Positions 46,101-58,580 of a stretch of DNA of 64,000 bases are shown here, piece by piece; the first letter of the stretch is position 1; each line of letters starts with the position of its first letter. Both the position numbers and the translations under genes were made by a program. This DNA comes from Hedera helix (taxonomy: Eukaryota; Streptophyta; Magnoliopsida; Apiales; Araliaceae): the NCBI GenBank assembly GCA_947179155.2, contig OX359266.1, positions 47,482,039-47,546,038 on the forward strand. Direction: 5' to 3'. Under the pieces are notes generated by a model. It made no database searches, was not told the DNA's origin, and saw only the letters and a program-made list of their open reading frames with translations.

Positions 46101-49100
46101 AAAAAACTATACCTAACCGGCCTGTATCGAACTGGTTACTAATCTTCCTCAAAAATAGATACCGATACTAAATTATTGATATCCCATACCGATAGAGGCC
46201 GGCTCAGTACCGATGTATACCCCTTTTGTACCGAATTTTTCTCTATTTTTTTCAACCTTTTGAGAAACAATTGTAAATTAATAAGTCAAACCCAATGCAT
46301 CTCATAAGATTAACAAAGTGTTCTAAAAATCCCCACCGAGGTCCAATTAGTCCCCGCCTAGGCACTAGGCCCCTCTGCCGCCACGCCTAAGCGCTAGCCC
46401 CCCCCCTCCCCCGACGCCTCATCTAGGCCTAAGACAAAAAAAAAAATCCCTCCAGAAAATTAGACGGGCCTAGGCGGAGAAATTAGGGTTGCAATTGTTT
46501 TTATTTTATTTTAATAACTAAGCTACAAAACGACGTCGTGGGAGTGGATGAGGAAGTTAAAGGTTGTTCGGGCCTTACTTGAGAGGCGGTTGGTGAAACA
46601 TCCGAAGCAAATAGCGTGCTGAAACCTAAGAGAAGTAGTAAAAATATTGAAGTCAAATAACTCCATGAATAATATTTTTTGTCTAATGATGACACGGAGA
46701 AAGAGAGAAATGAGGAGTGTGAGTGTGAGTCCGATAAGAACATTATCTTGGAGGGATACGGAGAAGAAAAATTAGAGACATAGAGAGATATGGAAATGAG
46801 GACTATTAGTTTGTATTTTTTATTATTTTTTTGTGTTTGAACTTTGAACAATTGCATGTTTGTGTTTGAACTTTGACATTGGTAATATGGATGTGTTTGA
46901 ACTTTAAGCAAATGTCTTTATTATATATTGTTTTGTTTTATATTATTGTTTTATTTGGATAAATGTAAGATAAAATATTAAAATTAACCTAAAATAAAAA
47001 ATCTCGCCTAGGTTCCGCCTAGGCCCTAGCCCCCCCCCCCCCCCCCCTAGAACTTTTTAGAACATTGACAAACCCAAAATCCCAAATCATCCAAATGAAC
47101 AAACACCCGTAGCATATTTCAACAAAATTAGTGCCAAATCACACAATCCAACCCAAAACTATATCTGAAACTCCAAGTATAGAGATCATAGGTTGAGCCT
47201 TAAAGGAAACAAACACTGAAAAAAGGTACTATTACTCGTTCGAGACACCACAATCTTGGAATAACTTTTCAAAAAATAAATGTTTTAGTGATCTTTTGTA
47301 TGCGACTTGCATCTGTGTATTAATTCGTGAGTGAGAAATAACAAAGAGAGATCTTTGTGTGTGATCTGTGCGTGAGTGAAAGATGAAAAAGAGTAAGAGA
47401 ATTAGTATGAGATTCGTTGTGAGAGAGAAAAGAGAGATGGGTGTACTGACACTCTGATAGATGAGTGTGTAAGAAGAGAGACATATGGTGGTACAAAGAA
47501 AGATGGTGAATCGCACAAGAAGAGTTAGTGGAGTAATGTCAATAGATGAATGGATAGAGAGAAAAATTGGCAAAATAAAATCAATAAATGAGTGGTGGAT
47601 AATGAGAGAAAGCATATTGCATAAAATATATATAGAATGGTAATTTGGTACAGTACGGTTGTTAATGAACTTTAAAAATGAGATAACTTTACTGGTCAAG
47701 CTAAAACGGTATTTGCTCGAAAACATTACCAGTACCGAATCAATTATAAATAGAGTATAAAATACACTGAACTGACCGGTTCTATTTGCTCAGTATCAAG
47801 AAAAGATTTAAATTACCCTTTTAGTTGCACAACCCTATTTGATATGTTCAGATTGTTGAACTGCAAATAATAAATATTGCATACTTCATGTTTGACAGTG
47901 GAACTATGTGAGAGATTTATAACACGTGGAAAATGAGATTGATTTTTTTTTTTTATTGTTATTAGGCCAGTTGGTTAAATGGGATAAGTTTGAACATGGA
48001 CTAGTATATTATATTATTTACATATATTAATCACATGATCTTGCTCATATCATATATATTTATTGATGTTTATTGTTTACTTTTTTAAACATTAGTATAT
48101 GCAATTAATGTGTACTTATAAGGGTTCTACCAGTGAGCTATGGTGATTCATTTTTATTATCAATGATACTTAATATTATTTATTGTGAATTTGTAATTTT
48201 TTTATGTTAATTGTAATTTGAAAATTTATATATATATAAAACAAGTATTATAAATGATTTCTTGCTTTACTGACGTCTAATTTGGCGACTGGTCGCTTAA
48301 GCAATCGGTCACCGAATCGCTACAACTTAGCGACTTCACAACTATGCCCCTTGCCAAGTGTGCAGCATTTCACCAAATTAAATTCCACTATTATCTCTCC
48401 TTGATTTCTCTTTAACGCTGTTATTTCTCTTTGATTTATCCGTTACAGCGTTATTTCTTCCCGTTATGACAAAATTTTGCCTGATGAAACCAAACCAAGT
48501 CATCAAAATTTCGGTCGCTTCTTTGCACTGTGACATGATTACAATGAGATTTGAGCTTTTCTGCACATGGAGTGAACATTGAAACTTATGGATTCTTCCT
48601 GCAAGACAAATTTTTCTCAATGGAAAGGAGAAGGATGTGGAACCAGACATGAAGGTTACTAGAAAGCGCAGAGGGTATTACCATATTATTATATATGGGT
48701 AAATTAATTGTAATATCAAAAAAATAGTAAGAAAAAAAATTATCTATCTTTTTTTATAAAAGAAGATTTTATTGTTTAGAAGAGGATATTACAACGCTTG
48801 ATAAAATTATGTCTTTAACTTATAATATAGAATAATTATGAGTTTTTTTCTGTATGTAACTTGGTTACCTAAATTATACTAAACTTAGGGCCTTTATGTT
48901 TTATTCATCGTTGTAACTTGTAATTTAAAGTTTAATACATTGATTGAGATTAAGGCTTTGTGCCCTTGTGTGTGTTTTAAGATTAAGGGATTGTGTCATT
49001 GCGTGTGTTTTTACGAATTCCTACCAATGAAAGGTCCACCTCCACCCTTTGTCTACCTCCTTTATCCCTTCTCTTATTGACCTTGTCCTCCATCACAAAA

Positions 49101-50391
49101 GTATGGATTTTAGCTCACGTGGAGATGATCAATAGTGCAACAAACTGGGTACACGTGATAAATATCCTAGACCTATTTACCCAACAAAATTTATCTCTTA
49201 GAACATGACCTTACTCAAATTTATTTCCATGTAATTTGTATAATGATGAAATGCCCTTGTTGTCTAACCTTTATTTGCACCATACCGTGCAAAATGAAAT
49301 TCCTACAATTTTATGTCTATACATTTTCGAATGTGTTTACCTACCAGATGAGTGTTTGCGAAGAAATGAAGGTGCAAAGGAAAGGTAAATTGAGAATTTA
49401 CAGTTAAGCAAAATACACCGAAATCTATATCTTTACATGAGCATGGACATAGATATCATTTGCAAAAGGCCATCTAATAATCTGCATATTTTGTTGTCTA
49501 AGAAGAACGAAGTCTAAACTTTCAAAAATTGCATAATCATATAGATATTACAGTAGATTTTCAACTTTAGAGCACATCATAGTATGTTTTATAGCTAAGT
49601 GTAATTCAATAAGAACAGTTTAAGATAACCAAATGGAAAGATCATGAATAGTTTCTTACCTTCAATTCAAAAGATTTGAGATCCCGAGCAAGCTGCTCGG
49701 CATTTAATCCCTCACGGGCAAGTAGCCTGCAAATTCAAGCAAATAAAATACTACAGGCAAATATTTTATTTAGCCATCAAAACATCTTTAGCCCTTGAAA
49801 TTTACTATATGATCTTCATTACATAGCCGACAATTCAATCAAATGTAAAGACTCAGGACAGGTCGTCCCAAACAAGCATGTTATAAGCTTAATTTCAATT
49901 CCACTACATTTTCTCGACAATCAAACCAAGCATTTTACAAGCAGGAGTTCATTGTGGATATGTATGTATAGAGGGAGGCTTGGATACATACCTAGTAGCT
50001 GCAATAGATTGAGACGGGGCTTCAGTTCTTAATGTTTTTGATTTCAACTTCTTCGACAACGCTTCTAGTTGATCTAAATTCCTCTGAGAATTGAAAAACA
50101 AAAGATTGTACTAAGAAACCTAATAATTGCAGAAACTTCAATGAATTCAAGTCTAAAACGGACTGCATAGCCCATGTGAAACCAGTATTTCGACGTTATC
50201 AAAACCTTGGCAATAAGAAACAGAAGTACGAAAGCATTGCTTCATATTGACTTAATATTTCTGCTGATTTGAGAGGGAACCATACGGACCTGAAGAGGAG
50301 GGAACTGAACAGAAGGAGCAGCTTGTTCGACGAGTTTTGAGGATGAATGGAGAAGATCAGTCCAGCTGCTCATATCTGTGTCGCTCGCCAT
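36282..50391 (-). CDS. NUP93: Nuclear pore complex protein NUP93 (Nup93/Nic96 family), 15 exons
   Basis: Exons in coding order: 50391-50290, 50083-49992, 49726-49660, 44869-44810, 44588-44499, 43625-43356, 42618-42523, 42428-42294, 42035-41982, 41814-41731, 40993-40907, 40833-39931, 38048-37867, 37248-36957, 36359-36282. Every intron is GT..AG, phases match, and the sum is 2592 nt (863 residues plus TGA). The protein starts MASDTDMSSWTDLLHSSSKL and ends NRNWPHVLYERIARSL, as in plant NUP93. The N-terminal 200 residues are helical (SFNDYMMTVLEEDWQKEKRD). The NIC domain fills the rest, with the large exon 12 carrying EECEKMLRMGDR, YTKNGKDPLVYPY and RQQFLLEAARQCQEAGLYDK. The family is a scaffold of the inner ring of the nuclear pore that bridges the channel nucleoporins to the ring; the N-terminal part binds the channel complex in fungi and animals. 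No lesion is seen. Confidence 0.95.
38711..39076. repeat. 183-bp tandem duplication in NUP93 intron 12
   Basis: Two nearly identical copies (38711-38893 and 38894-39076), each starting ACATCAGCTCTTCCAATGCT and ending GGAAGCATG, differ by a few bases and one T in a T run. About 35 bases of the unit (CCAGAACC..AACCATGATCTTCTC) also occur near 36658-36692 in intron 14. Non-coding. Confidence 0.88.
43076..43101 (+). repeat. Poly-C tract (26 C) followed by 12 A, NUP93 intron 6
   Basis: An uninterrupted C run passes directly into an A run, in an intron. It is one of four long C runs in the window, and length error is likely here. Confidence 0.9.
44870..49659. other. NUP93 intron 3, 4.8 kb, filled with repeats
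   Basis: By far the largest intron of the gene; the other 13 range from 73 to 1882 bases. It holds a hAT-like inverted-repeat element (46319-47064), a poly-C tract, related segments with GTCGCTTAAGCAAT at about 45520 and 48290, and a segment near 45130-45480 that resembles the 3' end of a retroposon after a T-rich start. No protein-coding frame inside it is convincing. Confidence 0.6.
46319..47064. mobile_element. hAT-like non-autonomous element in NUP93 intron 3
   Basis: The ends TGTTCTAAAAA at left and TTTTTAGAACA at right are inverted repeats. Flanks TAACAAAG and TGACAAAC agree at 6 of 8 bases, as a decayed 8-bp duplication would. Just inside both ends lie GC-rich blocks with repeated CGCCTAGG / CCTAGGC strings and C runs (46390-46410 and 47030-47047). 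It is about 746 bp and lacks a transposase. Confidence 0.5.
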
Positions 50392-52324
50392 TCTCTCTCT
50401 TCAAATAATTGTAGCAAGTAGCTCAGTGTATCGTGATGATTAGTCTACCCATTTGCATACAACGATACAAATACTGTGAGGGTCTTCGCCTTTTTGGAGC
50501 TTGAGAACAAGCCCTAATTTTGAGCGGCAAAGTGAAAGTCCGCGATTGCGTGTGAATCCCCGCACCGTGTTATGATGCACATCCTTTTTGTCTAAAAATA
50601 AAAGAGTGTTGTCTTTTCAATCGAACAACCAACCTTCGAAATGCTTATTATGTTAATTATTAAATTATAAATAAAAAAAGTATATTACAAAAAAATAGAT
50701 AATAATTAAGTAGAGTAATGATTAAAAAAATAAAAATAAGTATAAGTGCACAATATTCAAACACAATATCTACACATTATATTTATCTTAACTATTAAAA
50801 AGTGGGACATCGTATTGAAATTCGTGTCATATCCTACTTTTTAATAATTGAGATGGATGTAGTGTTTGAATTTCCTGTCCCTAACTTATCCAAAAAATAA
50901 TTAGTTGATTGTGGTTTAAAAAAAAATATTATTCTTATTAATGATGAAAATATGTTTTTATAGTCATGTTAAAAAAAATTATAATAAAATTGGTAAAATT
51001 AAAAATTAAACTTTTTTATTACTTATATTATTAGATATATGAAATTTTTTGATTGATTATGATTTAAATTTGAGTTACATTCTCATGTTAATTTTATTAA
51101 TAAAATTATTAATCTACTATATAACTTAATAGATTATGTTTCATGAACCTCACTTAATATACTACAAATAAAACTTAAAAAGTTATTAAATCTATTATAT
51201 AATATATTTCTTCCGTTTTAAATTATAAAATTAATATTAAATTAAAAATAATATTTTTAAATATTTTTAAACTCAAAATTGAGATAAATATCATAAACTA
51301 TCTCAAAAGTACTACTAATTATAATATTTAATATTTTAAAATTTAAATGAATCGTATCAATTTTAAGTTTTAAAATATCTCCAATTAACTTTTAAAAGAA
51401 ACGGAAGGAGTAATCTTTTGAGAGTGGAAACTATTGGCTACTCTTAACAATTGTTTGGTGTGGTACCAAGGTTTGAAACCCAATGGTTCCAAAGAACGGG
51501 GTAACCATTGGGCAAAGACCCTTTGGTGTGGTTCTTTTATGGTCAAGTAACTGTTGTATTTAAACTTACTAGTTACTACGGTCTGGAATACAAGCTAAAT
51601 ACTTGCAGAATAAGATGCAACAAATTATTGGGGTCAGGAAACTAAGCATAACACAAAAGTTGTAAGGAAACAACTAATCTGTACAAGAATGAATCAAGAC
51701 AAAAGTAACTAACCCTGTGAATTCATAACTTTGCACATTAAAGATTTTCTAGGAATTTGTTAAACCATTGTAGTCTAATATATGCACAAAACTGTAGATC
51801 AGGAATAAATTTAATGAGGATCCATCACAAAGAATTTTGGAGACTGGCGATGCAAAGAATATCAAGTACTAATCATTCTAAAGGTGCCTTTCTTGGCGGT
51901 TTTGACGAGAAGACATAACAAATCATTTGTAACTTTAGGACAATTCGGCATACACAACATTCAAACACAACACCAAACAATGGTGGATATATATATATAT
52001 ATATTTAAAGGTATAGGGGCATATATGTAAGTTAATAAATTCAATGGAGCAGATTAATAGAAGAGTTAAACTTAGAGGGGTAAAAAAAAAAACTAGTTAG
52101 GATCTACCAAAGAAATTGGGTGGGGATAGGGCATATAAGAAAAAAGTTTCCATTTCTATCGGTCATAAAATCAAAGCAGACAGGAACATTTTGATTCTCT
52201 AAACAAGCAGGTTTTGGGTTATGTTCTTGTTTTAGCACCCTAGGTCTCTTGTTGGCTTTGATACCGTGAAATAAAATAGAGAAAAAGACCTTCAAGAGAA
52301 AAACTCCACAACTAAAAATCCTTT
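50392..52324. other. NUP93 upstream region and intergenic DNA
   Basis: It starts with the presumed 5' UTR and promoter of NUP93 (about 50392-50600, no TATA box that I can defend). It then becomes AT-rich sequence with a Stowaway-like MITE (51207-51410). No gene is visible; the small open frame near 52104-52295 has no recognisable domain. Confidence 0.5.
51207..51410. mobile_element. Stowaway-like MITE
   Basis: Bounded by TA (51205-51206 and 51411-51412). The left end TTTCTTCCGTTTTAAATT pairs with the right end AAAAGAAACGGAAGGAG, and the inner arms share ATATTTTTAAACTCAAAATT with the element at 27993-28249. About 204 bp, non-coding, with decayed ends. Confidence 0.6.
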
Positions 52325-52392
52325 ACTCGTATGGCTTTCCTTTTTGTTTTTGTTTCACTCGAGGACGAGTAAAAGCTAGGTATGGGGGTATT
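52325..52392 (+). mobile_element. 3' internal end of an Athila-like element, with polypurine tract
   Basis: The sequence CACTCGAGGACGAGTAAAAG, then a purine-rich string TATGGGGGTA directly before the LTR, is what normally precedes a 3' LTR in Athila-type elements. Here it precedes an LTR that is followed by a primer site and gag, so the LTR has internal sequence on both sides. The left boundary is uncertain. Confidence 0.6.
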
Positions 52393-53497
52393 TGATAAAC
52401 ACGTAATTTTGTATTTTTTATATTCCCATTTTTATTATTTTATTTGTTTATTTTATTTAATTAATTAGTTTTATTTTGTTTTGCAGGAAATAAAGAAATA
52501 AATAAAGTTGAGCTGAAAAAGGATTCTAAAAGCTTCCAAGTTGATTTCTATTTGGACTCCAATATTACCATGTAGAAGTTGAAATCAAGAAGGAAAGAAG
52601 AGTCCAAGCTATTTCAAATTAGATTAGGGTTTAGTTTATTTTCTCTATAAATAAGAGTATTATTTTAGAGAGTAGGGGATATCATAGTTTATTTTCTTTT
52701 TCTCTTTTTCTAGTTCCGCAGCTTCGGTAGGAGGCGGGAAATATTATTCTCACTTTTGTTCCAGTAGCTTTGCATGGATTTTGTGTCAGGGAGTTATTCA
52801 TTCATTGCAAAAGTCTTTATTAGTTTAATTAAAGTTTCTTTTTAATTCTTGTTCTATTTGTTTTAATTTATTCCATGCAATTTATATTAATAGTTTTAGT
52901 TTTGTTTTCTTTTATTATGAATTTTATGTCTAGCTAAATTTTAATATCTAGGATGAAGATGAAATTAAATATTACATATTATATTCTTTTCGTTCCGATA
53001 TTAATGTCTAATTGTTTATTTCTTCAATTTTACCTTTGTGCATAATTTGTTTTGGTTCTAAATTAATTGCGAGGTTTTGATAGGTTATTGTTAAGATATG
53101 AGTTTTTCATAATTCATGCTTGCTCAATGAAGTTTTGATGAGTTATAGTTAATCCTTAAATTTTCATAATCTATGCTTGCCCATATTAATTATATGAATC
53201 ACTATTTTTAAAGGGAAGGAAAAATAATTAGAGATTAATTAAGGAAAGGAAGAATTTAATTATCATGTTAGTATTTAATGGATTCGGATTCCTAGGTAGT
53301 TTTTCTCATTACTAGTTTTCTTTATCAATTTAATTTTGCATTAGTTAGTTAATTAATCATCTTCACAATTTTTATTCCTAATTTGCCTGAAATTTAAATT
53401 AAGGATGCATTGGAAATTAACTAGTCTCTGTGGTTCGATCTGTACTTGCCCGTTCTTCAATTTGATGATGTGCACTTGCAGTTACTAGTTTTTATCA
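52393..53497 (+). repeat. LTR of the Athila-like element
   Basis: It begins TGATAAAC and ends near TTTATCA (the terminal inverted repeat TGATAAA/TTTATCA). A TATAAATA box is at 52646-52653. It is about 1.1 kb; the right edge could be up to five bases further (ATCA at 53499-53502). The tRNA primer site follows within 12 bases. Confidence 0.75.
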
Positions 53498-53508
53498 CAT
53501 CAAGTTTT

Positions 53509-53526
53509 TGGCGCCGTTGCCGGGGA
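53509..53526 (+). other. Primer binding site for tRNA-Asp
   Basis: TGGCGCCGTTGCCGGGGA, the primer site typical of Athila-type elements, complementary to the 3' end of plant tRNA-Asp. It fixes the plus orientation. Confidence 0.88.
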
Positions 53527-54448
53527 CTAGATTTAATTTCTTATTTCTTAATTTTTATTTCTTCGAATTAGTTTTTACCACTAATATTTTTATTTTTATT
53601 TTTTTTTCAGGATTATCGAAGCGGATCGAAGGAGTAAAAACTTAAATATTTTGTTGTTGCGCTTTCTTGGTACTTCGTATCTCCATAATTTTTCTTATTT
53701 ATTTATTTAATTATTTTTTTTTATATAAAATTGAAAAAAAAAATATAGTAGTTTAGTTTATTATTTTTAGTTTAAAAACTAATTGCCGCATTCATGCATT
53801 CACTCACGTAGAGCACATCTTGCTTAGGTTTTTATTTTTTTATTTTATTTTTGTTAAATATAAACTGTGGTGATTGCTGGAGGATTGAGGTACGTTAAAT
53901 TTCTCATTCTTTCATAATTCACATAGTTTTAGGACATTTTATTTGTTTACAGTTTTTTATTTGTTTATTCTTATTTTTAATTTGACTTTAAGGGCACAAA
54001 CCATAACAATATAAGGTGGGGATTTCATCACCCTTCCTTGGCCCACAAACAACATAACTTTGCATAACCGACTTAATAAAATCAAGTAGACGTTGACCCT
54101 TAAGACTCTCGAGCTCAATTAGGACAAGAAATTCTGAGAGGAGTCTGAATTCCTAATTAATCATATTACTGGTGTCTAGGCAAGTGGTTCAAAAGGTAAA
54201 CGCCTAAAGGACGCGCGGTTACTCAATTAGTCACCGTACCCACGGAGAGACTCCCGCCTTTCTTACACTTACCTGGCTAGCGGTGTGATTAATTTTGAAT
54301 TTGGTGGACCTTAAAGAATAACTTGGAACAGTTAGGAGCTGTCTAGATTTTATTTAGGTTGACCTTAGAAGTAGTTTTTATTTTATTTTATTTTCCTTAT
54401 TCATCTTTGTGTACTTATTTGTTTATGTGCTTATCTGCTAAGTAGTAT
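53527..54448 (+). other. Leader of the Athila-like element
   Basis: About 920 bases of non-coding leader between primer site and gag, T-rich at first and then more balanced around 54000-54300. No open frame of note. Confidence 0.6.
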
Positions 54449-56636
54449 ATGCAAAAAGTGTGGGTTCGGGATAAAACATCTCGGCTAGTGAGAAGAATTG
54501 ATTTTTCAGATTTCACTTTAAAAGACATCACTCCTATTTTAAAAATGGAAGAAACACAAACCATTTCTTTAAGGGACCGATGCTATCCTTCTCGCTCTGC
54601 CCAACCTTCATGCATCGGTCTACCACCAGTAACTTGTAATAATTTTGAACTTAAACCGCATTTTATAAATATGTTACCTAAGTTCACTGGGGTAGAAGAT
54701 CCATATTTATTCATTCGGGAATTTGAGGAAGTTTGTGCTTTAATGCAAATTCAACAATTGTCTGAAGACTCGATTAGGCTAAGATTTATCACATTTGCTT
54801 TAAAAGATAATGCTAAAAAGTGGTTATATAGCCTAGCGAATAATTCCATAACAACCTGGAAGGGATTTGTTGTTACATTTCTAAATAAATATTTTCCAAA
54901 TAACAAAACTTCCGAGTTTAGGAATGCAATTCATCAATTTTACCAACTTGAAAACGATTCGTTTTGGAAATATTTTGATAGATTCAAAAATTTGTTATCC
55001 CAGTGTCCACACCATGGAATTGAAAAATGGAGATTGTGTCAAATTGCCTACGAAGGTTTAGATTTTCCCACTAAAACGATGTTAGAGTCAATGTGTCAAG
55101 GGGATTTTCTAAAAAATGATGAGGAAAGGGCTTGGGAGTTTTTAGAAGACTTAGCAGAAAAAACCATGCAATGGGAAACCACCCGAAAGACCGATAAATC
55201 TAGCTCATTTAGGGGTGTTCATACAATTCAATTGCTACCGAAGCTAAGTTGGCGAGTGTACTTAAAAGACTTGAAGCTTTAGAAACGAGGGATGCATCAC
55301 AAGTAAACCAACTTGAAGATTTTAATCAAGTCAATACAATATCTCAAAGACCTAGGAATGACCCGTTTGCACCCACTTATAATCTAAGTTGGAGAAATCA
55401 TCCTAATTTTGCATGAAACCAAAGACCCTACCCAAATAACTCTTCAAATCAGGTCAACCAGTCTCTAAATCAAAATTTTCAACCCTATCAAAAGCCGAAT
55501 CCTGGTCCGTACCAAAATTCAAATTCAACAACTCAATGTCCACCAGGTTTCCCTAATGAAAGTGAAAAGAGACTTAGCAATTTAGAGAAAAGCATGGAAT
55601 CTTTAATGAAATCTCAGGAAACTTTAATGAACTCTCAAACAAATTTCATGCAAAATAGTAACCAAGCCATATCTCGGTTAGAGTTTCAAATGAGTCAATT
55701 GGCCACTATAGTTAGTGAAAGAGAGAAGGGTAAGTTTCCTAGCCAGCCCGAGACCAATCCAAAATTTTCAGTCCCTAATCCACTTGAAAACAACCAAAAC
55801 CAAGTCAATCATGTGAATTCTATAATCTCTTTAAGGTCCGGAAATCATTTTAACAATAATGCTGGTATTGATAATGAAGAAGAGAAAAATTTAATTGATG
55901 AATCTAATAATCCATCTTCAAAATCAGCCCAGCCTGAAAAGCCCACAAACTCTGGGTCAGTAGGCCCATCTACTAAGGAATTGTCAAAGAATGATCAAAC
56001 CGCATCTTCTGAATCAAATGAAAAAGTCTTTAAACCAAAAGCCCCATTCCCCCAAAGACTAATTTCAAACAAGCAGTCAGCTCAGTTAGACAAAATTCTA
56101 GAAGTGTTCAAACAAGTGAAAATTAATATTCCTCTTCTAGATGCTATTCAACAAATTCCCTCATATGCTAAATGTCTAAAAGATTTGTGCACACACAAAA
56201 GAACCACTCATGTTCCTAAGAAAGCTTTTCTAACTGCCCATGTTAGTTCTATCCTGTCATGCCAAGTCCCTGTGAAGTATAAAGACCCCGGTTGTCCTAC
56301 TATTTCATGTATCATAGGTGACACTTTAATTGAAAAAGCTTTCCTTGATTTAGGAGCGAGTGTTAACCTTCTACCATTTTCTGTGTACCAAACCTTGGGC
56401 TTAGGGGAGTTGAAAAAGACAAGAGTCATACTCCAGCTAGCTGACCGTTCCATCAAAGTGCCAAAGGGAATAGTTGAAGATGTACTCATTAAGATTGGCG
56501 ATTTTGTGTTCCCTGTCGATTTTGTTGTTCTTGAAACTCAACCTGTTGCCAATCCCAACGGTCAAATTCCTGTCATTTTAGGTAGACCATTTCTAGCAAC
56601 TTCTAATGCGTTAATCAATTGTAGAAATGGACTAAT
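54449..56636 (+). pseudogene. Broken gag-protease region of the Athila-like element
   Basis: The first frame (54449-55282, 277 residues) holds a retrotransposon gag core at about 80-200, with KKWLYSLANNSITTW and FLNKYFP. A frameshift lies near 55220-55231; the downstream frame then reads ATEAKLASVLKRLEALETRD and is stopped by TGA at 55414-55416 where relatives have Trp. The frame resumes to 56636 and carries an aspartic-protease-like domain with DLGAS near residue 252 of the segment starting at 55594, and GRPFLATSNALINCRNGLI at its end. There the coding sequence is cut by another retrotransposon. Reverse transcriptase and integrase would lie beyond the window. The element is non-functional as written. 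Confidence 0.85.
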
Positions 56637-57831
56637 TGTGACGCCCCCAAATCTGGGCCCACACAGCCCAAACTTGAGTCGTCAAAAGACTACAACAAAA
56701 TTATTACAACAAAGCACAACGTACTACAATACAGTGTATAATAATACACAACTAAGTCTTCACTATTATTGCCACACTATTTTACAAAACGTGAAGACTA
56801 TGATAACTATTCCTCGGACCCTCACTCCATTCCCCGGCTAGACCCTGTTATGTTTTCATTTCCTGTTGAAAAACAATGGAACAAAAGAAAGGGTGAGCTA
56901 AAATAGCCCAGTAAAGAATATCATGACTAAGATAATGACGAATAAATTATCATTAGTCTTCAACAGTTGAGTTCTTGATAGAATACAATAGACTACAAGG
57001 TTTATATCAAAAACTGCAGTTAAATTCTTAAACAACGTTCAGATCAATAATAGCAGCGGAATGAGTAATCTATTAGAAGAATAATGCAGACTATAATGTC
57101 CACTCGGTTCTCTTTTTAGGAAAAACATCATCAACTTTTATCATCTGAAATATCATTAGTCAAGATAATACAAATTCACAGTTCCTGATCATAATCATGC
57201 AGATCAACAGTTCATCTTTGCACTACGGGCCAAAGACATTCAATATAACACCAACGGTCATGATTATACCAGATTCAGCCTTTGGTCATAATCATACCAA
57301 ACAACAGTTCATCTTTGCACTACGGGCCAAAGAGAACATTCACCACGTGTCATAAAAGACACCGAACAGATGTATCGCCTTTAACCTATTATATCGCCTT
57401 TAACCTATCATCTGTTCAACAAATATATCACATCTGTGCCCCCGGCCACAGATATTCACAACAGCTTGATTTTTGGATGATTAGAATGATATAAATGATG
57501 AACAGAAGAAATAGGATAACAATAAGTATCGGAAGTTTACTTTGTACAGATTTAAATAATGTCCAAATTGTCAACATGATGTGGAGTGAAATTTAAAAAT
57601 GATATTCAAGATCCACAGTTCAGAATAACGGTTACAATTCAATAGAAAGGTTCACGTAAATAGGAAGGTTCAGTTGAAATAATGAAGTTCAACTATTATG
57701 GAACATATAATATTTTCAGGAATTATAGAAACAATAGTTCCATAATAAATTTCGATTTAGGAGTATGAAAGAAAATAATATCCCTTACCGTAGCAGGTTT
57801 GATTAACAAAAGGTGAAGGAAATTAATACAA

Positions 57832-58023
57832 AGGGTTATTCACCAACAGGCGGCAATCCGCTCCGTAAGGTTATTCCCACAATTTAATAGAATTTGAGTA
57901 CAAAGAGTTATTCACCAAACAGGCGGCAATCCGCTCCGTAAGGTTATTCTCAGAGATTAATAATGAATGAATACGAAAGGTTATTCACCAACAGGCGGCA
58001 ATCCGCTCCGTAAGGTTATTCCC
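57832..58023. repeat. Three tandem ~70-base repeats in the LTR
   Basis: The unit contains GGCGGCAATCCGCTCCGTAA followed by GGTTATTC. Copies start near 57832, 57902 and 57978 and recur in the right LTR at 63104-63295. The inner GGCGGCAATCCGC string is partly self-complementary. Confidence 0.88.
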
Positions 58024-58580
58024 ACAATTTAATACATGGAAATAAAAGGCACGTCTTATGAGTAAGGAAGAAACAATATTATTATCGAGAATCAAATAAT
58101 GATAATCCCTTACCATAGTACGTTTGAATAATGGAAGATGAAAAAGATGGTATCCCTTACCGTAGTAAGTTTTAATAATAGAAGATGAAAGAAGATGACA
58201 TTCCTTACGAGTAGTAAATTTAAGAGTATGAAAGAAAATGACATCCCTTACCATAATAAGTTAGAATATGAAAGAAGATGATGTTCAAAATGACATTCCT
58301 TACCACAGTAAATTTAAGAGTTTGAAATGAATGGTATTCCTTACCATAGTACGTTTGAATAATGGAAGATGAAAAAGATGGTATCCCTTACTTCAACACG
58401 TGACTGGATATTGATTTAAATGAGGTTGATTAACTTGAACAGTACACGTATACTTATAGATCTTCACAAATAATCAAGATGACTTAAGCACACTTAGAGA
58501 GAACTTTCACAAGAAGTATTTAGAGAGAGAAAGAAAGAACAAGTAAGGAAGTTTATGAAAAATCCTTAAGTTAAGGCTTC

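Noticed and set aside
46501..46911. 136-codon frame inside the hAT-like element
   Set aside because: Low-complexity Ser/Phe-rich translation without transposase motifs.
47232..47726. 164-codon frame in NUP93 intron 3
   Set aside because: Composition follows GAGAGA-rich DNA read on the other strand; no domain.
52104..52295. 63-codon frame upstream of the Athila-like LTR
   Set aside because: No domain; too short to support.
57832..58023. Three spaced repeats as a possible CRISPR array
   Set aside because: They are tandem repeats within an LTR, duplicated in the other LTR; spacers are related, not unique.
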